A stretch of 64,000 nt of DNA from Gracilaria domingensis (GCA_022539475.1 VCMS01000087.1:1-64000), one strand, 5' to 3'; positions 22,736 through 32,963 are shown, numbered from the stretch's first letter. The notes: generated by a model not told the origin, from the sequence alone. Made by a program: numbers and translations.

Positions 22736-23548
22736 ATGATTGCCGAGAAACGTGCAAGGAGCTCCTCCATGGTGGGTTTCGTTCTTTTTTCTCATAAAAC
22801 ACGTTTACCAAAAGGAACACGGACGTCATTCAACCCGTGCCGGTGCCGATGGTCGACAGGTATAATTTGCAAGGCTCGCGATTCGGCCGCGGCGAATTTG
22901 CCGTCACAACAACAGCAACAGCCTAGGATTTCTCGCCGCGACTTTTCCCGCCTTCTTGCTGTTGGGATCCTATCGCATAGTTTTGGTTCCTCGCTTGCCC
23001 AGGCCCGAGCGGAAAGTCGCTCTGCGTATGATATAGTGGCAGCGAAAGACGGGAAACCATTTGCTTTGAACGCTTATCGCAACAGACTCACTCTTTTTGT
23101 GAATGTTGCAACGTATTGCGCTTTGACACCACAATACGAAGGCCTCGTTGCCCTTCACGACAGGTATCAAGCTCAGGGCTTTGAAATTGTTGCATCACCG
23201 TGCGACCAGTTCGGTCATCAGGAGCCCGGTTCGAATCAAGAAATCTGTGCTTTTGCGAAACAGCAGTTCGGGGCGAAGTTCTTACTGTTGGATAAACTAA
23301 ACGTGAACGACGGACCACAGGGAGTCGCTCCACTCTACAAGTTTTTGAAGGATACAAGTCCGGAGGGAACCGGGCAGCGAGTAAGCTGGAATTTTGAGAA
23401 GTTCCTGGTCGGAACAGACGGAAGAGTTTTGCGACGATATAAGCCTGGCATTCTTCCTGAGAATATCGAAGGAGATATAAAGTGGGCTCTAGACCACCCC
23501 GGCGAAGCTTTGCCTCCCAAGAAGAAGCCATCCCTTGGTGTTGAATAA
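22736..23548 (+). CDS. GPX: Glutathione peroxidase, predicted thylakoid-lumen form
   Basis: 270 residues from ATG 22736 (an alternative start at 22769 gives MVGF, with the early Phe expected of red-algal transit peptides). After about 60 transit-like residues comes a twin-arginine signal (SRRDFSRLLAVGIL, R67-R68) ending in AQA, then the peroxidase. The catalytic Cys is C128 in NVATYCALTPQYEGL, with Q162 in FGHQEPGSN and W218-N219 in SWNFEKFLVG completing the tetrad. C171 in QEICAFAK matches the resolving Cys of the thioredoxin-dependent plant type. It should reduce lipid or other hydroperoxides, probably using thioredoxin. Transit plus Tat signal implies import into the plastid and then the thylakoid lumen. 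It uses Cys, not selenocysteine. The stop is 1 nt before the next ATG. Confidence 0.9.
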   Translation: MIAEKRARSSSMVGFVLFSHKTRLPKGTRTSFNPCRCRWSTGIICKARDSAAANLPSQQQQQPRISRRDFSRLLAVGILSHSFGSSLAQARAESRSAYDIVAAKDGKPFALNAYRNRLTLFVNVATYCALTPQYEGLVALHDRYQAQGFEIVASPCDQFGHQEPGSNQEICAFAKQQFGAKFLLLDKLNVNDGPQGVAPLYKFLKDTSPEGTGQRVSWNFEKFLVGTDGRVLRRYKPGILPENIEGDIKWALDHPGEALPPKKKPSLGVE

Positions 23549-23549
23549 T

Positions 23550-23912
23550 ATGGGGGCCACCGTGGATGTTGGACCTAACAAGGCGATAATGAAGACAAAA
23601 AGGAAAAGAGGAATATACGAAGTGATGACGGCGAAGAGCAAGTCTTGGAAGAGTTCAAGGTCACTCATAACGAACGAACATTATGACATGATGCCACCTA
23701 GCATAGCAACATACGTTAATATTGATGCACCGCCCAGTATGCTCCCGGCGAAAAAGTATTGTGATATCACAGGACTGCCTGCAAAGTATACGGACCCAGT
23801 GACCAAGATTCGTTTTGTTTCCAAAGAGGCATTCCGGAAAGCACGGGACTTGCCAGATCACAAAGTTGAAGAGTTTTTATCGCTGCGCCAGGCACAAATA
23901 AGAATAAAGTAG
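23550..23912 (+). CDS. INO80C: INO80 complex subunit C / Ies6-like YL1-C protein
   Basis: 120 residues from the first ATG at 23550. The C-terminal half holds the YL1-C domain: APPSMLPAKKYCDITGLPAK, then YTDPVTKIRFVSKEAF, ending in FLSLRQAQIRIK. In yeast and animals Ies6/INO80C binds the Arp5 module of the INO80 remodeller and helps it handle nucleosomes; the protein acts in the nucleus. The N-terminal half is basic (MKTKRKRG). The start codon lies one base after the stop of the peroxidase gene on the same strand, an exceptionally tight join for nuclear genes. Later in-frame ATGs (for example 23595, 23622) would leave only a few tens of bases. Confidence 0.88.
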   Translation: MGATVDVGPNKAIMKTKRKRGIYEVMTAKSKSWKSSRSLITNEHYDMMPPSIATYVNIDAPPSMLPAKKYCDITGLPAKYTDPVTKIRFVSKEAFRKARDLPDHKVEEFLSLRQAQIRIK

Positions 23913-25819
23913 ATGTAATGTCATAGTTGTGTGTCGAACATCACGTTGTGAAGCCTTTACACTATTAAGAAGAGTGAGGGTACGAGAGTGTGCATGTAAA
24001 AGCAGAGCGCGAACTGGAGGTCACAGAATCCATAAGATCCCACTATCGAGCAAACGTGACCCTCTTGGACATGGCTCTGAAGTCGTTCCACGAAGGATGA
24101 TGTTCTGAACGAGTTTCACAAAAAGTATGGTTGGCGAAGCCAATCCTCAAACTCGAGTCGCTGGTACAAGGCCTTTACTCATCTGTCCTTGGACACATTA
24201 ACAGACTGAGGGATGGTATACAACAACGGCAGATATCCTTAAACCGAACACTTAGAGTACCAGGCTAATCAAGTACATATTCGACATGTGAATAAGTAAT
24301 ACTAAAAGAAAGCCAGCCTTCCGCCTTGGAGAAACTTAAATGAGAACGGCGAAGGCAGTCCAGGAGACTATGGTATCATTCACAATTTCATAGTGAATGA
24401 TACCAGAAGCCTGTTAATGAAAAAAGCCGAAAACCGTAGTACAACTGTCGAAATGCAATCAAAACCTCTGAACGCAAAGGCAGGATAAGATTGTGTCAGC
24501 TGCGCGGTTTCTGCAGTCATTAAGAGCATTGCCCTCCATGTGAAATTCGCCCAAACAAATCGCTTCTGTGCTTCTTTGCAAATCAATTGTGCCCGTCTCA
24601 ACTACCCACAGCTTCTGGAATATTGACTTAAATGACGTATTTCAACCCCTACCGTTGTCGCAGAATCCTTGAAAGGACTCCATCGGCAGTTGTGAACATC
24701 CTAGGCTGCTTTTGATACAAAAGGACAAGATCTTTTGTGGTTAGAACCATGCTCAACGCTCTGGGGAACCCAGAGCACATAGATGTGAGTGAGAACAGCC
24801 GATGCCATCAGAAATTAAGCGGAGTGGTATCCTCTCAGGCTTTTAACGCTGCTAGGATCAAAGTAAAGAGATTAAGCATATGTTTCTTGAAGTGTTCATC
24901 AAGTGACATCGACGAGCCCAGAAGACACTGCAAAACTTACAATCAACATAGAAGAGATCGCTTCCTTCTCTCAAAGAACTGTCAGAGCAGAGAAAGAACG
25001 CTCCGCTACGACGAAAAAAGCACAAATGTCAGATCTTGATTCTCATTTTGAGCGGTGATAGCACATAGTCCTCAGTTGGTTGATCCATTACGCCCGTGGG
25101 CAATTCCACATCGCCAGAAGCTCGCAGAAGGCAATTATAAAATAACGATCATCTCTGGACTTCTCTGAATGAAATGGCTTACCTTTCGAAAACATGACAT
25201 GTTGGCTCAGTGAAGAAGCATTGGCCTTAAGAATGCGCCTGTTTCAGGAAAGCTACTTGACGTATGTGATGTCGCCCCTGAGCGTATCCCGGCTTCAACT
25301 TCCTACATCTTCGCAGCACATCCACACCCCGTCTTCCTCTACTATAACAGAGATCACACAAACAGATACGGTGGAAACAAAGAAAACAAACAATCAGTCC
25401 CTGTGGGACTCTTGAATCGATTCAACGCTTGTTAAGACAGGGCAAGAGCCCATGGTAATAGGATGCGGTCCTCAGATGGATCCCGATTGTATCTACCATT
25501 GATACGATTGATACCGTCAGTGGACGACGAAGCTATGGAGGCTAGTCGCGGCGAAGTTGCTCGACGGCGCTAATGTGTTCGCTGCCACGTGGAAACAGGA
25601 CTCACACGTACGTGTAGTGGCATTTGCGCTGTGATCTCGAGCAAAGAGATCCCCTTCGAGTCGACCAGGGTTTCGCTGCTCTGTGGCCGCCATTGCCCTC
25701 TGCAGACTTGTCTGTTACGCAATCTGCGTCTCCGCCACGCTTCAGGTTGAAGAATTGGGTTTTGAGTCTGCTTTGGTGCCTTGCCGTCCCGAGCTCCTCT
25801 GCATCTCTTCTCCATCGTG
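23913..25819. other. Intergenic, about 1.9 kb, no gene seen
   Basis: Only short frames without motifs. It contains the 13-bp hairpin at 24371-24405. Confidence 0.5.
24371..24405. repeat. Perfect 13-bp inverted repeat (hairpin)
   Basis: TGGTATCATTCAC and GTGAATGATACCA pair perfectly around a 9-nt loop. No T-run follows directly. It may be a remnant of a small foldback element or an RNA hairpin. Confidence 0.6.
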
Positions 25820-26984
25820 ATGGCCTTCCTCACGCATCCGCCGCTTCCCGCGCGCGGTACGCGATCTCTGTCACCCTCCATCGCCATTCCCACACGCTTC
25901 GACGACCGTGCTGCCCTGGTTGTCAGCAGGCGGCGGCGCGTGTACGGCGTGCTCAGTGTCTCATCCGCCTCACCGGCTGGGAGCACAGCGCGTATCGAAA
26001 CGATTTGTTCTGTATCCAAGCGAGATGAGGTTCGTCGCGCACTTTTGGGGCAAATTCAGCAACGGAATGAGGAGCTCAAGCAGTCGAACAAAAATTGTGA
26101 TATGGCGTTTAAAGCGGAACTTGATTCCTTGAGCACCCCTTTGCCAGCTCCAGAACCGCCTGTTGAACCGAAAAGTGTTAAGCTTGACCCCACGCATGAA
26201 CTACCATCAGCACCCGAACCGGAATTACTACCAGCCCCAGAGCAACGAGAACTACTTACTCAAGCACCGCAACGCGAAAAGCTTGTAGGCGCCCCTGAAC
26301 CCACAGAGACAACTAAAGAACCTGATCTAGGTAAGTTAACGAACTCCGAACGAACATTACCTTTGTTTCACTGGTCTCCGTACATACCGATAGATTCTGC
26401 CACCAAAACCTGCTTCCAACACGGTTTCATCGGTAAACGAGAGATGCCCGTTTGAAACCTGTACTGACTTGCCCACATCATAATCAGCTGACACAAAAAT
26501 GTCACAGAGCACAGGTGTGGAAGAGTTATACTCTCCTCCACGAAGCGAACCCAAAGAAGAACCCCTGTTAGAAAGGGCATTTCAAACTATTTCTAGAACA
26601 GTTGAAACAATCGTTGAAGAAACTCGGGATAACATTGATGACGTAATTGAAAGCCTCACAGAGTCGAAGAAGGATCCAATCCCCAAAGATTTGAAAGAAG
26701 AAAAGACTCCAGCACAAGAACCTGAAGAACCCCAATCCGAACCAAAAGAACGATCAATTGGCAAGGTGCTGTTGGATGCTATTGTTGAGGGAGTGCCATC
26801 TAAGCCGAAGGAAGAAAATGATCCAGCGGTTGACAAAAGTGATCTCATTTTCCTCGTTGACTCTGGCAAGATCAAGAACCTCACAGTATCCAAACTTCGG
26901 CGATTATTGTCTACCAATAATTTGAAGACTTCCGGGCGCAAGGCAGAGTTAATTGCCAGACTGACATCATTCGCCAAGAAGTAG
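25820..26984 (+). CDS. Predicted plastid SAP-domain protein, one intron
   Basis: Exon 1 runs from ATG 25820 to 26330 and exon 2 from 26515 to 26984. The 184-nt intron has a GTAAGT donor and a CTGAC branch-like site 22 nt before the acceptor, and it keeps the frame. The product is about 326 residues. The N-terminus (MAFLTHPPLPARGTRSLSPS) is rich in Ser, Arg and Ala and looks like a transit peptide. A coiled segment (LLGQIQQRNEELKQSNKN) and a long Pro/Glu-rich linker follow. The last 45 residues (LTVSKLRRLLSTNNLKTSGR and KAELIARL) form a SAP domain, a helix-hinge-helix that binds nucleic acid. A role in the plastid nucleoid or in transcription is plausible inference; the linker shows no family. 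Confidence 0.75.
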
Positions 26985-27315
26985 GGATATCTTTATGAGA
27001 CTCCCATTATTTACTTCTGCTATGCCCAGCGAGAATAACCACTCGATTAAGGAATCAAATCATACCTTAAGTCGTTCAGCAGAAGGCCAGTGCCATATCT
27101 TGGAGTGCTTTTTGGCCGCTACGATAGCTCTTTTGTGATCGCCCGGCGTAATGAAGCTGCGATCGCTCACTTAAGTTTCTTACCGTGCTTACATCATCGC
27201 AGCAATCTATTTTGTTGGATAAACGATGCGGCTCATACCTGTAACTTGCGCATCAACGAAAACGGGACGTTTACCTTTATGTAACATGTTCCTTTTTTCT
27301 TGAAGAGTTGCACTG
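26985..27315. other. Convergent spacer
   Basis: 331 bp between two convergent gene ends, so it holds both 3' untranslated regions. Nothing else is seen. Confidence 0.45.
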
Positions 27316-28203
27316 TCACGCGCTTCCGTTCCTCAGTACGTCGTCAAGAATTTCATGTACGTGTTTGCTTTGCCCATATCTCTGCTCGTCTTTATTCATA
27401 CGCTGAAGCAGCTCCGGAACTGAATGAACCCCAAGCCACCTACCCAATGTGCGCACAACGGCTGCTCGAATCAATTCGTCTCTATCTGCCGCCCGGGCCT
27501 TAACGGCCTCAAGCACTTCAGCCGTGAGTGCCCCAGCATTCATCATTTTCCCTATAGCTGCAACAGCTGCCATGACTTCAAGAGCAGGGGCTGCTAAATC
27601 GCGAACTATAGGCAGCACAATGTCTACAGCAGAGGGGTTTGCTAGTTCTCCGAGGGCTACCAATGCCGCGTAACGAACTATAAAGTGTTCATCTTTTTTT
27701 TGAGCGGCCCTAATCAAGGCATGCAAAACGTTTTCATAGCCTTTAACAGACCCTTCGCCTTCATTCGGATGCAGCAAGTTTCCTAACCCGTTTGCAGCGG
27801 CAGCCCGAACTGCATGGTCTCCATCGGATTCCAGTGCATTCACTAGCACCCCTGCGCGTTCTCGGAATCCAAGTTTGCCAAGTGTAGCAAGCGCGGATAA
27901 TCGAACTTGTTTGTTGTTTGATGCCAACGTCTCTGACTTCTCTAAAATACCCAAGGCCTCATTCGGTGGAATTGAGGTCAGTCGAACAAGTGCAACAAGC
28001 TGTCGCGGCTGAGATCCACTGCAAAGATCTTGGAGAAGGTAGTCCGGTTCAGGTGAATGAAGATGCGCCCGAATACGGCACTGAGCCAGCCTCACAGCGC
28101 TCGGTGACCGCTGTTGCAACGAGCTAAACCACGTTCTGGGGAAAGCTTGACTGCAGTGCCTTTGGCATATGCAAGTTCTTGAGACGAAGCTCACTCTATA
28201 CAT
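27316..28203 (-). CDS. HEAT/PBS-lyase-repeat protein, predicted plastid (NblB/CpcE-like)
   Basis: 295 residues from ATG 28203. The first 50 or so residues (MYRVSFVSRTCICQRHCSQA) are basic, rich in Ser and Cys, and transit-like. About six HEAT-like repeats follow, for example VRLSALATLGKLGFRERAGV, HAVRAAAANGLGNLLHP, VRYAALVALGELANPSAVDI and IRAAVVRTLGRWLG. This repeat type is shared with the CpcE/CpcF phycobilin lyases and with NblB-type phycobilisome maintenance proteins of cyanobacteria, so an origin from the plastid ancestor and a role with phycobilisomes or plastid protein assembly is likely. The exact function cannot be fixed from the repeats. It is convergent with the SAP-domain gene. 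Confidence 0.8.
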   Translation of the reverse strand: MYRVSFVSRTCICQRHCSQAFPRTWFSSLQQRSPSAVRLAQCRIRAHLHSPEPDYLLQDLCSGSQPRQLVALVRLTSIPPNEALGILEKSETLASNNKQVRLSALATLGKLGFRERAGVLVNALESDGDHAVRAAAANGLGNLLHPNEGEGSVKGYENVLHALIRAAQKKDEHFIVRYAALVALGELANPSAVDIVLPIVRDLAAPALEVMAAVAAIGKMMNAGALTAEVLEAVKARAADRDELIRAAVVRTLGRWLGVHSVPELLQRMNKDEQRYGQSKHVHEILDDVLRNGSA

Positions 28204-29301
28204 AACACCTCAAGTTCAGGAGCTGCTTGGTCTTGTAGGGCAGCATTTTCCAGAAAAGACGAGGAAAGATATCTCAAATCTTGGCGTGATGATTAATTAT
28301 TGTCGAGTATTTGGGCGCTTCTACGAATGCGAATCTAGTATTCCGAGTCAACAGGTTCTCGAATGGCACACGTCAGAAAACAGTCAACTTCCAGATCCTA
28401 AGTTGTTTGAGGCCTTAGAAGGTTGTAATCACAGTGGAAGCTATGGTGGTCGAAGAACCTAAACCGCTATCAAGGAATTTGGAAGTGCAGCCAGCATCTC
28501 GATGGAGGCGTGCTCTCCTTTATGTAGACGAGAACAAAGCTCTACCTCGAGCGCCACTCCACGGAATATCTGTCTTGAACTACCGTCCTGTACCTTGGGT
28601 GTACTTTACATCATATAACCTTACATCATGATGATGGAAGCGTGCTGCCGCTTTGTTCCAGGATATATATATGTATGTATATACATATATATATCTACAT
28701 GCAGCTTCAGAATCGTCCAGCCACAAGACTCAGTCGTAGGACGTTGTCCTGTGTGGTCATTGTGATAATAGTCATCATCATTGCGTCATGTGTAGCTCCC
28801 ATGTGTTGAATGAGGGTAAATTCACTATGAAGAAAAAAGTTGTTGAGACTTTCTAAAGAGAGAACGCCTCATATGGGCTCTATGTTGGTTGCGGTAGAAC
28901 TCTAATGTCCAAACTAAAGAAGAAGAAGACAGAACTGTGGCAAAGAACCGGTGGTCGTGCATAAACGATGCGCTTGATTAGAACATGAACTTGCTGTAAA
29001 CAAAACAAAAGAGTTCAAATCCCGACTACCATTCAGCATGTAGGCAAGACCAAATCAAAGAAAAGACTCAGCACATGCACATGGTCATTCTAGGTCGAGC
29101 AACATTGCGCTTTCTTCTTCTTCTGTGCTGTGGACAAAACTATTCAATAGGACATGGAACAAATTTTGTTCCATGTTCCAACGCCCAACGTACAAATATA
29201 TGAGATTTGCAGACCACACTCAGACATGCAAATGGGTGCTGCCTTTTTGAACTCTTTGATTAGAGTAGAATTGGCAAAAGACAAAAAACGAAGCTACACC
29301 T
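28204..29301. other. Intergenic, with AT-rich hairpin
   Basis: Two short plus-strand frames (28169-28462 and 28434-28631) have no family match; the first overlaps the HEAT gene's start and is probably chance. The perfect hairpin at 28662-28695 lies here. Confidence 0.4.
28662..28695. repeat. Perfect 15-bp AT-rich hairpin
   Basis: A GATATATATATGTAT arm and its exact reverse complement flank a 4-nt loop (GTAT). It is a TA-repeat microsatellite-like cruciform candidate. Confidence 0.7.
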
Positions 29302-30093
29302 CTACAGCCGTCTTCTAGCCCTCTTTCGATCGTCTTCCTTCTTTCTCTGCTGTTTTGCTTCCCGCATGGCTTTCTTTCTGAGATACTCTGGATTCTGCCC
29401 GACTCCGTATAGCGGACAAGTGGCACATCCGCGACCAGGGCAGTCTTCACAACGCATAATTCCGCTATCCATCACCTTCGTCTTCCTTCTTCCTTTCTTC
29501 GAACTTTTAGCATCCTGTCCCCCGACAAGACGAGTCCAGTTGTTAATCTTTTGAAACTTGCGCATTTGCTCCAAAGTAACCAAGTCTTCCCAATCAACAT
29601 AATATATGCAGTTAACAGGACACGTATCGATGGCCTCCGCGACAAGCTCTTCAGAATCTCCAAGCTGATTGAAAACACGAGCGCGGCCGAACATGCTCTC
29701 CAAGAAAAAAGTATTCGACGCTGTTGTTGCGCAGTGAGTGCACCCTATACAATCTTGTTCTTCAACATAAACATATCGGTCTAGAGGCCCAAGGCCATCC
29801 TCAGCAAACTTGATAATTTCGTGGGACATTTTGGTTCCGAGAGGATTCGACAACGCAGTCTCTGCTGCAGTGACGTCGCGTAGCATCTTCAGGTAATCTT
29901 GCTGTCGTTTTTGGCCAATGTCCTCAGGATATATTTCTTCGTTCGTAGAAGCACATGCATACGGTACCTTTGCGGCCTTCACAGGCGACATGTTTCGGAT
30001 TGAATGGAGATGCGGATGTCTTCGGTGAAGAAGGGGCACAGGTTGTTTAGAACCTCTTACAGCAAGTCCGCAAGCGAAGGCAACGCAAACCAT
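29302..30093 (-). CDS. Ferredoxin-like 4Fe-4S protein, predicted plastid
   Basis: 263 residues from the first ATG at 30093; the N-terminus (MVCVAFACGLAVRGSKQPVP) suits plastid targeting. The centre holds a bacterial-type ferredoxin fold with one iron-sulphur binding set: CIGCTHCATTASNTFF and, 37 residues later, CPVNCI. That gives C-x2-C-x2-C plus CPVNC, enough for a single 4Fe-4S cluster. The segment between (FGRARVFNQLGDSEELVAEA) and the YYVDWEDL end match ferredoxins that accompany plastid J-domain proteins, but no J-domain is present. A second Cys group (CEDCPGRGCATCPL) comes later, before a very basic tail (KAMREAKQQRKKEDDRKRAR). It is an electron carrier or cluster donor of uncertain partner. 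Divergent from the channel gene. Confidence 0.75.
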   Translation of the reverse strand: MVCVAFACGLAVRGSKQPVPLLHRRHPHLHSIRNMSPVKAAKVPYACASTNEEIYPEDIGQKRQQDYLKMLRDVTAAETALSNPLGTKMSHEIIKFAEDGLGPLDRYVYVEEQDCIGCTHCATTASNTFFLESMFGRARVFNQLGDSEELVAEAIDTCPVNCIYYVDWEDLVTLEQMRKFQKINNWTRLVGGQDAKSSKKGRRKTKVMDSGIMRCEDCPGRGCATCPLYGVGQNPEYLRKKAMREAKQQRKKEDDRKRARRRL

Positions 30094-30827
30094 TGATGTT
30101 ATCGCAATTGGGCAGCAGGTCAAAGGCAACTATAGTTGGCAGAGAGAAGCAGCTTTCGTGGGCTGCTCGCAGACGGAAGGTATGATGCGAGTGCGCCAAT
30201 CTCTTGGATGATACTGAATGAGGAGGAACGCTAAACCTCCACCATTCTTTTTCCTCACAGTAGAAAACTTGGGCCTCAAGACTTTGCCTCGGATGTCAAA
30301 GTCAAAGCACAATGAACCTGGAGGCACACTCGGCGTAACAAACTGTGAGCCGAAGCAAGTTCATGGCCGAAAATGGACTGCGCCAGATATTTAGGAAGAT
30401 GGGGGATACGAAGGTATCTATCACAGCCTTCTCAGATACACGGACAAATCGGATTTTTGATGCTGTTCTCGTTGGATTTCACCGAAATCTCAATTGTGCT
30501 CGTCCAGCTCTGACACCTCCGCAGTTCCGAACATTGGCTTTGATACAGGATGCGAATCTCATGATGCGATGCCCGGTAGTGCACTGCGTACTGGAATACC
30601 CCACGTAGAACATGCACGAGAAGTGGCAGAGCGCCGTCATGCACACCTTGTTGGGGCATCTGCCATCATTTTGCCCCTACCCTTTGTTTATGCTGAAGCA
30701 TCGGCGCTGCCGTTACTTCGCTACGTGTGCCCTTTTGGCGCCGCACTTCGGGTTCACTGCTTGATTGAACTTTGTTGTGCTGCTGCTCATACACCCTCGC
30801 AGCGTTCTCTTCTCCATCTCATGCGCC
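30094..30827. other. Shared upstream region of the ferredoxin-like and channel genes
   Basis: 734 bp between divergent ATGs. Several short frames but none is supported. It must hold both promoters; no TATA box was identified. Confidence 0.4.
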
Positions 30828-32963
30828 ATGAGCGAGACCGAACCGCTTGTGTCAGAGCTCACCCTTCATGAGCGAGCCGCTTGGATTGTCGATGAGACTA
30901 CACGAGGTGCTGCTATCTACAATAGAGAGGCCATTCCGCTCACGCGTCGAACGAGAGATCGATATTTGTTTGTTGAAAATACGCGGTACATTCGCCAGGC
31001 CGCCGTGATTGCCTTGACGCTTCTATCTTTCTTTGAGCTACCGTCATATTGTTCGCCTCATCGACAATGTCTTTCCCCAGACGGTTCATCTTTATTTCTG
31101 TCGGGCGTTCCATATCTATCTCCCCTCTCACAGGCTGTTATCAACTTGTCGTTGTTATCAATACTTATCTTTTTCTTCGCATATGACGCGTTGTACTTGC
31201 CACACGCCTCTCTTCACGTGTTTCCCCGCGGTTTGCAGGTCCTCTTTGGTGTACTCATCATAGACGTGCTCTATGTCGCCCAGTTCGCAGGCTATCCACC
31301 TATACGCTTTGCGCCGTTTCTGAGGGTCCTCTTACCCCTCTTCTACTTTCATTCATTGCGGGAATGCACGTTTGCCATTTATGCTGTTCTGAACCCCTTC
31401 TTTGACATTGTCTTTATAGTTGCGATCTTCACCCTCGTGTTTGGATGGATTGTAACACTTGTGTTTCATGAAGTTCCAGAAGCAGACCGCTACTTTGGGA
31501 ACCTTATCACAGGTCTGTACTCTGCGTTCACATCGTTAACTACTGCCGATTGGCCGATGCAGATCATGGCAGTTCTGGATGTATCTCGTCCTTCAGCCTT
31601 GCTGTTTCTGGCATTCATCCTTATTGGGGTTCTTATGCTCTTGAACGTATTACTGGCCGTTGTGTACAATGCATACACCGGCCACATGGAAGAGCTCGTC
31701 ATCGCTAAACTGCGAGATCGACGCAACAGTCTTAGTCTAGCTTACGATGTGCTCATTGAAGATGATGGTATAGCTTCATTACCCGATGTTAAGCTTTTGT
31801 TCGATGAGCTGCGGAAGAACAAAAAGCATAGCCACATTGACGATGAACAAGCACAGTTTCTGTTCACTGCGCTTGACAGTGACCAAGATGACACCATCAA
31901 CCGGGAAGAATTCCTGGGTATAGTAGACGCCCTTCAACTCAAGTTTGTTTTGGAATTGGAAAACATTTCACCTGTTGAACGCTTCTTTCCGACACTGTAC
32001 GAGACTGAGTTTTGGCAGCGATTGTCGAAATATGTGCGCTCAAATGCTTTCGTGTATGTCATGGATGTGGTGATGATTACCAATGTTGCAGTGGTTGTCT
32101 TTGAAAGTACAATGGATCTGAGAGAGCAAGATACTCCTCAGAGTGTCCTGTTTTTTGCTGGAGTAGAAATTGCGTTCTCCTTCTTGTACATTCTGGAAAT
32201 GTTGCTCAAGACAATGAGTCAAGGTTTCGATCGATATTGGCGTGACTACGGAAATCGTTTTGACTTCACCGTCACTTGGCTACTACTCGGAGGCGCTATT
32301 TATACGCTTTTGCCCTACACAGAAAACGATCGCACCATTGTTCGGTATCTGGTTTTACTTCGTTGTCTTCGGTTATTTGTTCTGTTAGCCAAGTTACCAA
32401 GGTTCCGAAAACTTGTGCAGGTCTTTACTATTCTCATCCCTGCCTCGGCCCCTCTTTTCTCGGTCTTCTTTTTGTCGCTGTATGTCTTTGCCGCCGCGGG
32501 TGTTGAACTTTTCGGGGGTCTGATTTACGCATCGAATCCAGCGCTTGATCCTGTGAACAGCCGTCTAGTCGATGCCTATGTGGGAAATGATTACTGGGCT
32601 CTCAACTTCAATGATATGGCGGCTGGGTGGCAGATGCTGTTCTCATCAGTTATTGTGGCGTACATGACTGAAATTGCAGAGGCAATTGCTGCCACATCTC
32701 GATTTGGTCAGTGGACAAAGTGGTTCTTCATCATACATTTCATTATCAACACTCTCATTGTCTCCAATTGCGTCCTAGCTTTTGTCGTCGATTTGTTTGT
32801 TATGGAGGATGAAGATGATGACAATGAGTTAGTTGTCACAGACCTACAAAGTCGCTATGGCACAAAACGTGTGAAGGTACACCACAACTATAGCACGGCT
32901 GAGTATGTATATCGCACAATGTTCAGGGACAGGGTGCAGCAGGTGCTCGCTGCGTCGGATTGA
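30828..32963 (+). CDS. TPC1: Two-pore cation channel (TPC family)
   Basis: 711 residues from ATG 30828. Two six-helix repeats are visible. Repeat I has S1 at about residues 56-72, S2 at 100-124, S3 at 138-152, S4 near 162-178, S5 at 190-213, a pore helix and filter (SAFTSLTTADWP) at 232-243 and S6 at 257-283. The cytosolic linker carries an EF-hand (DSDQDDTINREE, residues 350-361), so Ca2+ can gate the channel; a second EF-hand, as in plant TPC1, is less clear. Repeat II includes the NFNDMAAGW pore and an Arg-bearing S4 (RYLVLLRCLRLF). The protein is expected in the vacuole or another endomembrane, passing cations. An upstream frame extension from 30765 lacks an ATG. Confidence 0.92.
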   Translation: MSETEPLVSELTLHERAAWIVDETTRGAAIYNREAIPLTRRTRDRYLFVENTRYIRQAAVIALTLLSFFELPSYCSPHRQCLSPDGSSLFLSGVPYLSPLSQAVINLSLLSILIFFFAYDALYLPHASLHVFPRGLQVLFGVLIIDVLYVAQFAGYPPIRFAPFLRVLLPLFYFHSLRECTFAIYAVLNPFFDIVFIVAIFTLVFGWIVTLVFHEVPEADRYFGNLITGLYSAFTSLTTADWPMQIMAVLDVSRPSALLFLAFILIGVLMLLNVLLAVVYNAYTGHMEELVIAKLRDRRNSLSLAYDVLIEDDGIASLPDVKLLFDELRKNKKHSHIDDEQAQFLFTALDSDQDDTINREEFLGIVDALQLKFVLELENISPVERFFPTLYETEFWQRLSKYVRSNAFVYVMDVVMITNVAVVVFESTMDLREQDTPQSVLFFAGVEIAFSFLYILEMLLKTMSQGFDRYWRDYGNRFDFTVTWLLLGGAIYTLLPYTENDRTIVRYLVLLRCLRLFVLLAKLPRFRKLVQVFTILIPASAPLFSVFFLSLYVFAAAGVELFGGLIYASNPALDPVNSRLVDAYVGNDYWALNFNDMAAGWQMLFSSVIVAYMTEIAEAIAATSRFGQWTKWFFIIHFIINTLIVSNCVLAFVVDLFVMEDEDDDNELVVTDLQSRYGTKRVKVHHNYSTAEYVYRTMFRDRVQQVLAASD

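Noticed and set aside
28169-28462. 97-codon plus-strand frame
   Set aside because: It overlaps the start of the HEAT gene and has no family match; too weak to call.
28940-29035. Possible tRNA (a TTCAAATCC-like B box near 29015)
   Set aside because: No convincing A box, anticodon arm or acceptor pairing could be built.
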